59,052 nt of DNA, taken from NCBI RefSeq assembly GCF_900167465.1, contig NZ_FUWR01000019.1, forward strand, positions 1-59,052. Direction: 5' to 3'. Position numbers and translations under genes: made by a program. Source of the stretch: Trichlorobacter thiogenes (GTDB taxonomy: Bacteria > Desulfobacterota > Desulfuromonadia > Geobacterales > Pseudopelobacteraceae). Position 1 is the first letter of the stretch. The number at the start of each line of letters is the position of its first letter. Below the pieces are notes generated by a model. The model worked only from the letters and a program-made list of their open reading frames with translations. It had not been told where the DNA came from and made no database searches. Shown here piece after piece: positions 42,639 to 51,054 of the stretch.

Positions 42639-43463
42639 ATGCTGACTCTTGATGATATCATTCAAAACGCCCTGCGGGAGGATATCCATACCGGTGATCT
42701 GACCACCCAGGCAGTGGTACCGGAACCTCGCGCTGCTACCGCCAGGCTGGTGGCCAAAGAGGCCTTGACGGTTGCCGGCATTAGCGTGGCTGCACGGGTC
42801 TTTAGCCTGCTTGATCCTGCCATTGTCTTTGAAGCTTGCTGCCATGATGGTCAGGTTCTGGAAAAAGGGGCTGTTATGGCCCGTATGTCTGGTGATGCTG
42901 CTCAACTATTGCAGGGGGAGCGGGTTGCCTTGAATCTTCTGCAGCGGATGTCCGGTATTGCGACGCTTACCTCTTGCTATGTGCAGGCTGTTAAAGGGAC
43001 TAAAGCTCGTATTGTTGATACCCGTAAGACAACCCCCGGTTTACGGGTGCTTGAAAAATATGCCGTGCGGGTTGGTGGCGGTATCAACCATCGCACCGGT
43101 CTCTATGATGGCATCCTGATCAAAGAAAACCATATCGCAGCAGCCGGTGGGATTACCGAGGCGATTCGCCGGGCACGTGCCTATATTCCCCACACCCTTA
43201 AGATTGAGATTGAGACGGAGACGGTTGAACAGGTGCAGGAAGCCCTGACAGCTGGTGCGGACATTATTATGCTGGACAATATGGATTGCGACACCATGCG
43301 CCAGTGTGTCGGGTTGATCAGTGGTAAGGCGCTGGTGGAGGCATCAGGCGGCGTTAACCTTGCTACGGTTCGAGCCATTGCCGAGACCGGTGTTGATATC
43401 ATTTCTGTCGGAGCCTTGACCCATTCACCACGGGCAATGGATATCTCCATGTTGCTGGATTAA
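42639..43463 (+). CDS. nadC: Nicotinate-nucleotide pyrophosphorylase (carboxylating)
   Basis: A 274-residue quinolinate phosphoribosyltransferase, converting quinolinate and PRPP to nicotinate mononucleotide in de novo NAD synthesis. Motifs: EDIHTGDLTT, ERVALNLLQRMSGIAT, DTRKTTPGLRVLEKYAVRVG (substrate-binding Arg/Lys), NHRTGLYDGILIKENH and ASGGVNLATVRAIAETGVD. GTG 42636 or ATG 42639 are both possible; I use the ATG. Full length. The next gene (birA) overlaps its stop by one base, so nadC-birA-coaX form a cofactor operon. Confidence 0.96.
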   Translation: MLTLDDIIQNALREDIHTGDLTTQAVVPEPRAATARLVAKEALTVAGISVAARVFSLLDPAIVFEACCHDGQVLEKGAVMARMSGDAAQLLQGERVALNLLQRMSGIATLTSCYVQAVKGTKARIVDTRKTTPGLRVLEKYAVRVGGGINHRTGLYDGILIKENHIAAAGGITEAIRRARAYIPHTLKIEIETETVEQVQEALTAGADIIMLDNMDCDTMRQCVGLISGKALVEASGGVNLATVRAIAETGVDIISVGALTHSPRAMDISMLLD

Positions 43464-44452
43464 TGTCTATGCCCCGGCGTACGGCAGCAGCGGATCTGCT
43501 AAAGCTTTTGAGAGACGCCGAAGGTATGGTTTCCGGAGAGTTGCTGAGCCGCGAACTTGGTGTTTCACGCACCGCCATCTGGAAGCAGATTTCAAGTCTT
43601 CGTGCAGCCGGGTACCGGATTGATGCGGTTCCGTCTCAGGGGTACTGTCTGGCCACAGAGCCTGATCTGCTGGATGAAGCTGTGTTACGCACTTCCCTTG
43701 GAAACGGGTGTCTGATAGGGCGACGGATTGTCTGTTGCGGGGAAACCGGATCTACCAATACGGATGCTTTTTTATTGGCTGAGCAGGGGGCAGAAGAGGG
43801 TACGGTGTTGTTGGCTGAACGTCAGTTGGCTGGCAAGGGACGTCTGGGGCGGCGCTGGGAGTCACCAACCGGAGTAAATCTCTACTGTTCTGTGATATTG
43901 CGCCCCGAGCTTCCCCCCTATGAAGCACCGCAATTGACCTTTCTTTCTGCTGTAGCCGTTGCCCGTGCCATTCAGATAACCACCGGCCTGCAGCCAGCCA
44001 TCAAATGGCCCAATGACCTGCTCATGAACGGTCGTAAGGTCGCCGGGTTGTTGAATGAGATGAATGCAGAGACGGATCGGGTCGGCTTTGTAATTTTAGG
44101 CATCGGGGTCAACCTGAATATGCGGGCTGATCAGTTTCCTGCGGATTTACGTACACCAGCTACTTCTCTGCTGCTTGAGTCTGGCGCACCGGTATCTCGC
44201 CAACTGTTTGCGGTCCACCTGTTACGTGAGCTTGATCGTGAATACCTTCGTTTTCAGCAGGAAGGCTTTGGCCCGGTACGGGAAGAATGGGCACGTTACT
44301 GTAATGCCTTTGGGCGTGAGGTGCAGGTTGATGTCGGCCCTAACTCACTACAAGGGCCTTTTATGGGGGTTGACCATGATGGCGCTTTGTTGATGAAGCT
44401 CTCTGATGGACGGGTTGAGCGGATACTGAGTGGTGATGTTACTGTCATCTAA
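43463..44452 (+). CDS. birA: Biotin-protein ligase / biotin operon repressor BirA
   Basis: A 329-residue bifunctional BirA. The N-terminal HTH (GMVSGELLSRELGVSRTAIW, residues about 18-37, then KQISSLRAAGYRID) binds the bio operator; the ligase core has ETGSTNTDAFLLAE, AERQLAGKGRLGRRWESP (biotinyl-AMP loop), IKWPNDLLMNGRKVAGLL and VILGIGVNLNM; a C-terminal SH3-like domain follows (LQGPFMGVDHDGALLMKL). It makes biotinyl-5'-AMP and attaches it to carboxylase carriers. The start ATG overlaps the nadC stop by one base. Full length and intact. Confidence 0.95.
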   Translation: MSMPRRTAAADLLKLLRDAEGMVSGELLSRELGVSRTAIWKQISSLRAAGYRIDAVPSQGYCLATEPDLLDEAVLRTSLGNGCLIGRRIVCCGETGSTNTDAFLLAEQGAEEGTVLLAERQLAGKGRLGRRWESPTGVNLYCSVILRPELPPYEAPQLTFLSAVAVARAIQITTGLQPAIKWPNDLLMNGRKVAGLLNEMNAETDRVGFVILGIGVNLNMRADQFPADLRTPATSLLLESGAPVSRQLFAVHLLRELDREYLRFQQEGFGPVREEWARYCNAFGREVQVDVGPNSLQGPFMGVDHDGALLMKLSDGRVERILSGDVTVI

Positions 44453-44476
44453 GTTAGTGCCGGGAAGGAGAACCGT

Positions 44477-45241
44477 TTGCTGCTCGTAATCGATGTTGGC
44501 AACAGTAATATTGTGCTTGGTATCTACGATGGTGAAGCGCTGGTGCGCCACTGGCGTATTGCAACCGATAAATCCCGTACCTCGGATGAATACGGGGTGA
44601 TGCTGGATAGTCTTTTCTCCTTGGCATCATTGGTTTTTACACAGGTCAAGGCGATTATCATCTCCTCTGTGGTTCCCCCTTTAACCGGTGTACTTGAATC
44701 ACTCTGCCGTGACTTCTTTGGGTTGCCTCCCTATGTGGTTGGTCCCGGTATCAAGACCGGTATGCAGATCCAGTATGACAATCCCCGTGAAGTGGGGGCA
44801 GACCGGATTGTGAATGCCGTTGCCGGCTATGAAAAGCACCGCTGCCCTCTGATCATTGTTGACTTTGGTACTGCCACTACTTTTGATTATGTGAATGCCA
44901 AGGGTGACTATTGTGGTGGCGCCATTGCGCCGGGGCTGGCTATTTCGCTTGAGGCCCTGTTTCAGCGTGCCAGCAAGCTGCCCCGGGTCGATATCTGTCG
45001 CCCCCCCCAGGCCATAGCCAAAAATACCGTTAACTCGATGCAATCTGGCATTTTTTACGGGTATGTGGGGCTGGTGGATGGTATTGTGGAGCGGATCAAG
45101 CAAGAGAGTCGTGATCAGCCTCGGGTGCTGGCCACCGGTGGCCTGGCAGCCCTGATTGCGCCTGAATCAAAGACTATCGACGAGGTCGATGAATTTCTTA
45201 CTCTGGAGGGATTGAGGATTTTGTACGAGCGGAACCGGTAA
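44477..45241 (+). CDS. coaX: Type III pantothenate kinase
   Basis: A 254-residue kinase that catalyses the first step of coenzyme A synthesis. Acetate/sugar-kinase fold motifs: [20 protein letters not shown] (phosphate 1), [31 protein letters not shown] (pantothenate site), [19 protein letters not shown] (phosphate 2), GGAIAPGL and ATGGLAALI. The start is TTG with GGGAAGGAG 8 bases upstream. It follows birA by 24 bases. CoaX is ATP-dependent, needs a monovalent cation and is not feedback inhibited by CoA. Confidence 0.95.
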   Translation: MLLVIDVGNSNIVLGIYDGEALVRHWRIATDKSRTSDEYGVMLDSLFSLASLVFTQVKAIIISSVVPPLTGVLESLCRDFFGLPPYVVGPGIKTGMQIQYDNPREVGADRIVNAVAGYEKHRCPLIIVDFGTATTFDYVNAKGDYCGGAIAPGLAISLEALFQRASKLPRVDICRPPQAIAKNTVNSMQSGIFYGYVGLVDGIVERIKQESRDQPRVLATGGLAALIAPESKTIDEVDEFLTLEGLRILYERNR

Positions 45242-45289
45242 TTCCTGAAAGTTGTCATGCACCTATCAACGTAGACAAGGAGGCAGCGC

Positions 45290-47374
45290 ATGGGGACGTA
45301 TCCAACGGAAAAGATTCGTAATCTGGGAATTGTGGCACACGGTGGGGCCGGCAAGACATCGTTGGCTGAGGCGATCCTGTTCAATACCGGCATGATTGAT
45401 CGTCTGGGCAGGGTTGATGACGGTACCTCAACCATGGACTTTGAGCCTGAAGAGATTAAGCGTAAGATTTCTATCTCATCAGCCTTTGACCACTGTGAGT
45501 GGAATGGACATTCGATTCATTTTGTTGATACCCCCGGTTACGGCGATTTTATTGGTGATACCCGTGCCTGTATGCGTGCGCTGGATTGTGCCGTGGTGAT
45601 TCTCTCCGCGATTTCAGGGGTTAAAGTCCAGACTGAAGAAGTCTGGGAGTGGGCGAATGAGTTTGAGATCCCCCGCATCGCCTTTGTGAACAAAATGGAC
45701 AAGGAGCGGGCCAACTTCCTGCGGGCCATCGACGATATGGAGAAGAGTCTCAAGGCCCGTGGTGTGGCAATTCAGATGCCGATCGGTGCCGAAGAGTCAT
45801 TTGAAGGCGTGGTTGACCTGATCAGGATGAAGGCCTGCAAGTATGCCAAGGACGGCTCCGGCGGCTGTCAGGAAATTGATATTCCGGCAGACTATCTTGA
45901 TGAAGCCCAGCGTCTGCGGGAGCATATGATTGAGATCGTGGCTGAGGCCTACGATGCCTTGACGGAAAAATACCTGGAAACCGGTGAACTTACCGAAGAG
46001 GAAATTCTGGATGGTTTGCGGGTCGGTACCATGCGTAATACCTTTACTCCGGTGCTGTGCGGCTCTGCCACCCTGAACGTGGGAGTACGCCAACTGTTGG
46101 GTGCTGTTTGTGACTTCCTGCCGTCTCCGCTGGATCGGACCAAGGCGGTTGGTATCAACCCTAAAAACAATGATCTGGTGGAACGTGGGCCGGATGAAAA
46201 GGAGCCGTTCTCCGCACTGGTGTTCAAGACCACTTCAGACCCCTATACCGGAAAAATTACTATTTTCAGAATCTACTCCGGCACCCTTAACTCTGACTCC
46301 ACCATCTATAATGCCAGTAAAGGGGTGGAGGAACGGATCGGTCAGATCTATGAGCTGGAAGGCAAGAAGCAGAAGCCGCTTAAGCAGGCCTTTGCCGGCG
46401 ATATTGTAGCTGTTGCCAAGCTCAAGGAAACCGTCACCGGTGATACGCTTTGTGATCCAACCAATCAGGTTATCTACGAACCGGCCAAGCAGCTGCTGCC
46501 GGTGATTTCATACGCCATTGAGCCAAAGACCAAGGCAGATGAAGATAAGATCCACAACGCCCTGCATCGTTTGATTGAGGAAGAGCCAACACTGGAGTCG
46601 CACCGCGATCCCCAGACCAAGGAGTTTATTATTTCCGGCCTGGGGCAGGTGCATCTGGATGTGATTGTTGAAAAAATGAAGCGTAAGTTTAACGTGGATG
46701 TGGTACTGAAGACTCCCAAGGTGCCGTACTTTGAAACCATTCGTGGAACTGCCAAGGTGCAGGGCAAGTATAAAAAACAGTCCGGCGGTCGTGGCCAGTA
46801 CGGTGATTGCTGGATCGAGATGGGGCCCACCGGACGTGGTGAAGGCTATATTTTTGAAGATAAGGTTGTGGGTGGCGTGGTGCCCCGTCAGTATATTCCG
46901 GCGGTTGATAAAGGGATTCAGGAAGCTGCAATTGAAGGGTTCCTGGCAGGCTACCCGGTGGTTGACTTCAAGGTCGCGTTGTACGATGGTTCATTCCATA
47001 CGGTTGATTCTTCCGAGATGGCCTTTAAGGTTGCCGGTTCACTGGCCTTTAAAAAGGCAATGGAACAGTGCAAGCCGGTACTACTTGAGCCGATTGTTAA
47101 CCTTGCCGTAACGGTGCCGGATGAAAATATGGGGGATGTGATTGGTGACCTTAACTCCCGGCGTGGCAAGGTGGTCGGGGTGGAACCCAAGGCAAACTCC
47201 CAGACCATCAAAGCGGTGGTCCCGATGTCAGAGGTGTTGGCCTACTCCAATGACCTGAAATCAATGACCAGTGACCGTGGCCTGTTCAGTACTGAATTTT
47301 CACACTACGAAGAGGTGCCGACCCATATGGCACAAAAGGTTATCGCTGAAGCGCAGGCAGTAAAGAAAGATTAG
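45290..47374 (+). CDS. Elongation factor G paralogue (EF-G-like)
   Basis: A 694-residue five-domain EF-G-type GTPase. The P-loop reads AHGGAGKTSL instead of the AHIDAGKTT of canonical EF-G; switch regions are FVDTPGYGDFIGD and the G4 motif is FVNKMDKER. Domain III-V blocks are present (SHRDPQTKEFIISGLGQVHL; GGVVPRQYIPAVDKGIQEAA; NLAVTVPDENMGDVIGDLNS). This is the EF-G2/FusA2-like class found beside a canonical fusA, which may act in ribosome recycling or have lost part of translocation. AAGGAGG lies 6 bases before the ATG. Single gene; the name fusA is avoided because the canonical copy normally sits in the str operon. Confidence 0.88.
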   Translation: MGTYPTEKIRNLGIVAHGGAGKTSLAEAILFNTGMIDRLGRVDDGTSTMDFEPEEIKRKISISSAFDHCEWNGHSIHFVDTPGYGDFIGDTRACMRALDCAVVILSAISGVKVQTEEVWEWANEFEIPRIAFVNKMDKERANFLRAIDDMEKSLKARGVAIQMPIGAEESFEGVVDLIRMKACKYAKDGSGGCQEIDIPADYLDEAQRLREHMIEIVAEAYDALTEKYLETGELTEEEILDGLRVGTMRNTFTPVLCGSATLNVGVRQLLGAVCDFLPSPLDRTKAVGINPKNNDLVERGPDEKEPFSALVFKTTSDPYTGKITIFRIYSGTLNSDSTIYNASKGVEERIGQIYELEGKKQKPLKQAFAGDIVAVAKLKETVTGDTLCDPTNQVIYEPAKQLLPVISYAIEPKTKADEDKIHNALHRLIEEEPTLESHRDPQTKEFIISGLGQVHLDVIVEKMKRKFNVDVVLKTPKVPYFETIRGTAKVQGKYKKQSGGRGQYGDCWIEMGPTGRGEGYIFEDKVVGGVVPRQYIPAVDKGIQEAAIEGFLAGYPVVDFKVALYDGSFHTVDSSEMAFKVAGSLAFKKAMEQCKPVLLEPIVNLAVTVPDENMGDVIGDLNSRRGKVVGVEPKANSQTIKAVVPMSEVLAYSNDLKSMTSDRGLFSTEFSHYEEVPTHMAQKVIAEAQAVKKD

Positions 47375-47463
47375 CTGATTAAGAGGGGGTAGAGGTCGAA
47401 TGGCGGTGGTTTCCGCTCTTGGCTTGCAGTCCCACAGATCCAGCATTTACGGAGGTGTAGAGT

Positions 47464-48483
47464 ATGGATTCAAAGTTTAATAACGAGACGACTGAAGGCG
47501 GGGCACAGGCTCAGCCCCAGGAAAAAGGTCGTCAGACCGGTATGGTAGTGCTGTTATTGTTACTGCTGGGTGGGTTTGGGTATCTCTATTTCTTTACCGG
47601 CCTGATCAGACCCCAGGAACAGCCACCGGCTCCCCAGCCGCCGCCACAGGTGGTTAAACAGCCGTTGCCAGCTCGTGATGCGGCCCCGGTTGACGCTGCA
47701 AAACCTGCTGAACAAAAGGCCCAGGTAACACCTCCTCCAGCAGCTCCGGCAGCTCCAGTTGCAGCAGCAGTAAAACCGGTGCAAAAACCAGCTGATGCCA
47801 AAGTTGCTGCTGTTCCTACAGCAAAACCGGAGGAGAAGAAACCAGCTCCTGTCAAGCCAGCTGTGAAACCTGGGCCGGTAAAGGCGGCGGCAGCTCCGGC
47901 AGTAAAGAAGCCGGAATTGGCAAAACCAGCTGCACCGGCCAAGCAACCTGAAAAGGGTGTGGCAGAGGCAAAGCCAGCTCAAGCCAAACAGGTCGAACCA
48001 GTCCGTAAAGCCGTTGCAGCCCCCAAAAAGAATGGCCCCTGGACGGTTGTGGCTGGACTGTATGTTGTGGAAGAAGTCCTGGCAGAAGACCTGTCAAAGG
48101 TGAAAAAGGCCGGTTTTACACCGCTGATGACCAGTGGCCCTAAACGTCCGGTTGCTATGAATCGCTTGTTTTATGCTGAATACACCAATAAGGAAGAGGC
48201 CCAGCAGGCAGTGGAAAAGTTGCAGCGAGCTGCAGGCAGCGGTTTTTCAACCCAGCGCGGTACCAAACATGAGGTGTATGCCGGTTCCTATGCTGTGCAG
48301 AGTGGCGCTCAGGCTGAACAGCAACGCCTGTCTGCTGCCGGTATAAAGGTGTCGATTAAGAAGGCCCAGGTACCGCTTGCCTCCCGCAAGCTGACTGCCG
48401 GCACCTTCACAGACCGCAAGGCTGCTGATGATGCCGTGAAAAAACTGAAGGCTGCCGGTATAGCTGCACCGGTACTTGAGTAG
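47464..48483 (+). CDS. SPOR-domain protein with Lys/Pro/Ala linker
   Basis: A 339-residue bitopic membrane protein. A short cytoplasmic head (1-25) leads to a helix (GMVVLLLLLLGGFGYLYFFT), then a long Pro/Ala/Lys-rich periplasmic linker (residues about 50-190) and a C-terminal SPOR-type repeat region: WTVVAGLYVVEEVLAEDLSK, HEVYAGSYAVQSGAQAEQQR and LTAGTFTDRKAADDAVKKLK. SPOR domains bind denuded peptidoglycan at division sites. The ribosome site GGAGG is 9 bases before the ATG. An additional strand-helix repeat suggests two SPOR copies. The gene at 48496 follows after 12 bases. Confidence 0.82.
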   Translation: MDSKFNNETTEGGAQAQPQEKGRQTGMVVLLLLLLGGFGYLYFFTGLIRPQEQPPAPQPPPQVVKQPLPARDAAPVDAAKPAEQKAQVTPPPAAPAAPVAAAVKPVQKPADAKVAAVPTAKPEEKKPAPVKPAVKPGPVKAAAAPAVKKPELAKPAAPAKQPEKGVAEAKPAQAKQVEPVRKAVAAPKKNGPWTVVAGLYVVEEVLAEDLSKVKKAGFTPLMTSGPKRPVAMNRLFYAEYTNKEEAQQAVEKLQRAAGSGFSTQRGTKHEVYAGSYAVQSGAQAEQQRLSAAGIKVSIKKAQVPLASRKLTAGTFTDRKAADDAVKKLKAAGIAAPVLE

Positions 48484-48495
48484 CGGAGTTTTTGG

Positions 48496-49419
48496 GTGGC
48501 AGAAACAGTTAAGCTGAGCATACCTGCATCGGTGGCAGCCTTTGTTCGGCCTGGTACACCGTTGGAAGAACGGCTGCGGGGGGCAGGGGGCGCTGTAGAC
48601 CTCTCCCCCCGTGAGCAGTTGCTGTTACTTTTTTGTTTGAGCAAGGATAGCCAGCCGGAAGTGCGTAGCCTGGCTGCAGGCACGTTGGCTGCACTGGATC
48701 AAAATCTGGTGGTTAGCGCGTTGGAGGGTGGCGGGTTCCATCCTGCTGTACTGCATTTTATCGCAGGCAGCTGCGGTTCTGATCCGGCTGTCAGGGCTGT
48801 CTTGCTTGCTACTGTGGAACTGGCACAGGTAACCCGAGACCTGTTGTTGACACATTCTTCTGTTGATACAGATCTTAAAAAGGCTGCTGATCTGCCTGCT
48901 CAGGTAGCTGAAGAGGGTACATCCGATCTTGGTGCTGAGGAATTAGACCCAGAGGCTGAAACATCAGAATCCGATTATGAGGTTGAGGCTACTGATGAGG
49001 ATGAAGAATACCTGAGCAAATATCAGCTGGCTATGGAGATGGGTATTAGCGAAAAAATCAAGATGGCGCTGACCGGTGATAAAGAGTGGCGTAAAATCCT
49101 GATCAAGGATGCCAATAAACTGGTGAGTGCCGGTGTTATAAAAAATCCGCGAATGTCCGAGCCAGAAGTGTTAACGCTCCTGAAGTCAGGGGTGCAGAAT
49201 GATGAAATTATGCGCCTGATCTGTGCCAATAAGGAATGGGTGAAAAATTACCAGATCCGTAAGGCGTTGATTGAAAATCCGAAGACCCCTCTGGCTAATG
49301 CGCTGCGTTATCTGGGAACCATGAATGAAAAAGATGTTGCCAGCTATGCCAAAAGCCGAAATATCTCATCCGTGGTTTCGACGCAGGCCAAGCGGATGAT
49401 AATGAACAAAAAGCACTAA
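48496..49419 (+). CDS. Unrecognised helical (HEAT-like) protein
   Basis: A 307-residue soluble protein starting at GTG. Residues 25-130 form HEAT-like helices (LSPREQLLLLFCLSKDSQPE; VRSLAAGTLAALDQNLVVSA; VRAVLLATVELAQVTRDLLL). A very acidic linker (SDYEVEATDEDEEYLSKYQL) follows, then a C-terminal half with a repeated pattern (ALTGDKEWRKILIKDANKLV, ICANKEWVKNYQIRKALIEN) resembling DUF2336-like helical repeats. No family is named with confidence. It is preceded by the SPOR gene (12 bases) and followed by the MglA-like gene (24 bases), so a cell-polarity or division role is possible. Confidence 0.6.
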   Translation: MAETVKLSIPASVAAFVRPGTPLEERLRGAGGAVDLSPREQLLLLFCLSKDSQPEVRSLAAGTLAALDQNLVVSALEGGGFHPAVLHFIAGSCGSDPAVRAVLLATVELAQVTRDLLLTHSSVDTDLKKAADLPAQVAEEGTSDLGAEELDPEAETSESDYEVEATDEDEEYLSKYQLAMEMGISEKIKMALTGDKEWRKILIKDANKLVSAGVIKNPRMSEPEVLTLLKSGVQNDEIMRLICANKEWVKNYQIRKALIENPKTPLANALRYLGTMNEKDVASYAKSRNISSVVSTQAKRMIMNKKH

Positions 49420-49443
49420 ACATCATACTAAGGTTCTTTCTTC

Positions 49444-50259
49444 ATGGCGGTCATTAATCACGCTAAGCGTGAAATCAATGCAAAAATTGTTTATTTTGGT
49501 CCCCCCGGCTGCGGCAAGGGAGAGCTGTTTCGCTTTATCCATCAGAGAATTAAGCCAAGCCTCTGCGGCCCACTCAAGACCATGCCGGCTGGGCAGGATT
49601 CTTTGCTTTTTTTTGACTATATCCCCTTTGAAACATCCAGCCTGGACGGCTATCGTATCCGTTTTCACCTCTATACCATGACCGGACCGGTTACCAATCC
49701 CGGGACCTGGAAGATGACCTTGAAGGGGGTTGACGGGATTGCCCTTGTGACAAATGGCGGGGCATCCGGTGGTGATGAGGCGACAGACAGCCTTCGGGTT
49801 TTAAGGTCAATGTTAACCAGTTACGGCAGAGAACTGCACAGGCTGCCCAGGGTCTGGCTTCCATCTGATTCTGTTGATAATCAGGATACTGCAGCTGAGT
49901 TTGTAGCCTGTTTCGATGCAAGCCGAACTGTGACATGCTCTGCAGGTACCGGTGAAGGGATATTGCAGTCTTTGGCACTGCTTTCCCAAGAGGTGTTGCA
50001 AGAGCTTCGGGATGAGTATGAACCTGCAGATGCAACAGTCACCGATCCGGTCTTACAGGCTGCTTTATCTGATGAGCCGCTTGAGGATGGCAGGCCGGAA
50101 AATGATGGAGAATCTGTTAAATCAGTTACCTTGCCAGAGCTGAAGGTTTCTCTGACCCGTAGTACCTCTGTCACGATTCCTTTAGTTATTCAGAGTGGAG
50201 AAACCGTTAAGCGATGCAATCTCTGTTTTTCTGTGCAACTTAAAGAAGAACTGCCATAA
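49444..50259 (+). CDS. MglA-like GTPase with degenerate nucleotide-binding motifs
   Basis: A 271-residue protein similar to the polarity GTPase MglA over its first 190 residues: NAKIVYFGPPGCGKGELFRF, FHLYTMTGPVTNPGTWKMTL (MglA: LYTVPGQ...), KGVDGIALVTNG. The P-loop GPPGCGKG (19-26) has Gly where the Mg-coordinating Ser/Thr should be, the switch-II DxxG is lost, and the N/TKxD guanine motif reads LPSDSVD. So normal GTP hydrolysis is doubtful. An extra C-terminal region (190-271, PELKVSLTRSTSVTIPLVIQ) is predicted beta-rich. ATG has AAGGTTCTTTCTTC upstream, a weak site. It probably functions as a pseudo-GTPase. Confidence 0.72.
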   Translation: MAVINHAKREINAKIVYFGPPGCGKGELFRFIHQRIKPSLCGPLKTMPAGQDSLLFFDYIPFETSSLDGYRIRFHLYTMTGPVTNPGTWKMTLKGVDGIALVTNGGASGGDEATDSLRVLRSMLTSYGRELHRLPRVWLPSDSVDNQDTAAEFVACFDASRTVTCSAGTGEGILQSLALLSQEVLQELRDEYEPADATVTDPVLQAALSDEPLEDGRPENDGESVKSVTLPELKVSLTRSTSVTIPLVIQSGETVKRCNLCFSVQLKEELP

Positions 50260-50350
50260 CGCTTTTCGCACGCTCGCGTCAGGGTAATCAGCGGGATTGT
50301 AACCTGCACGCTGGTTGATCTCCTGTCTGGAGTTGAAGGGGGGAAGCGGG

Positions 50351-50941
50351 TTAGTCTGCACTGATCTGGCGGTTTAAGCGGGGGATCAGAAAGGGAACGT
50401 CCCGCTGATACTGCCGATAGGTTTCGCCAAACAGGCGGATCATGCGGCGTTCTTCAAGCAGTGCGCCAAAGATAAAATACGGGATACTAAACAGGGTCAA
50501 GGCAATCCAGCGGGTTGTGATAACCGGGTTTAGCAGTAGAAACAGGCTACCAAGCAGATACAGCGGATGTCTGACAACAGCGTAACAGCCGGTGGTAATC
50601 AGGTTAGGCCGCTCATCCTCAAGAGCCAGGTTTGTACCCAGGAAGTCTGCCAGGCCGGTTTGGCGAAGGCAGACGAGGCTTATCCATAGAATGATAAACT
50701 GTAGTCCGTGGAGTACAAGACTCCAGATGCCCGGGGGGACGTAGAGGACACTGGTTGATTGCCAGGCCAACATGACCCAGCCGAAGAGCAGCATTGAAAG
50801 CAGATTGTAGATAAGTCGATATCCAGGCAGGGGACGTCCGATAAATAGCTGTATGCGGCTCTTGATGCGTGGTGCCGCAAGCAGTGAGTGGATGATACAA
50901 AAAACGGTAAGTCGTAGTATGAAGTCCAGGCTGTCCGGCAT
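50351..50941 (-). CDS. Isoprenylcysteine/phospholipid methyltransferase-like membrane protein
   Basis: A 196-residue integral membrane protein with about five helices. I use ATG 50941 (upstream GGGTAACC is poor; a TTG further up would give 214 residues). The C-terminal PEMT/ICMT-type segment is LITTGCYAVVRHPLYLLGSL (HPxY) and FIFGALLEERRMIRLFGETY (EE pair near the SAM site). This family includes isoprenylcysteine carboxylmethyltransferases, PEMT and NnrU-like proteins; the substrate is not clear in bacteria. Single gene, divergent from the kinase-BON gene. Confidence 0.8.
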   Translation of the reverse strand: MPDSLDFILRLTVFCIIHSLLAAPRIKSRIQLFIGRPLPGYRLIYNLLSMLLFGWVMLAWQSTSVLYVPPGIWSLVLHGLQFIILWISLVCLRQTGLADFLGTNLALEDERPNLITTGCYAVVRHPLYLLGSLFLLLNPVITTRWIALTLFSIPYFIFGALLEERRMIRLFGETYRQYQRDVPFLIPRLNRQISAD

Positions 50942-51054
50942 GGTTACCCCCTGTGTCAGAGCAGTTACCCTAGCATTGCCGACTTGTGCAGACAAGCGGA
51001 ACGTGTTAGGTTTTAGTTGTATACACTAAGTTTGAACTGGAGGAGTACGTTCAG

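Noticed and set aside
47560-48097. Long minus-strand open frames across the SPOR gene
   Set aside because: Shadow frames caused by the Pro/Ala/Lys-rich coding repeats; no ribosome site and low-complexity translations.
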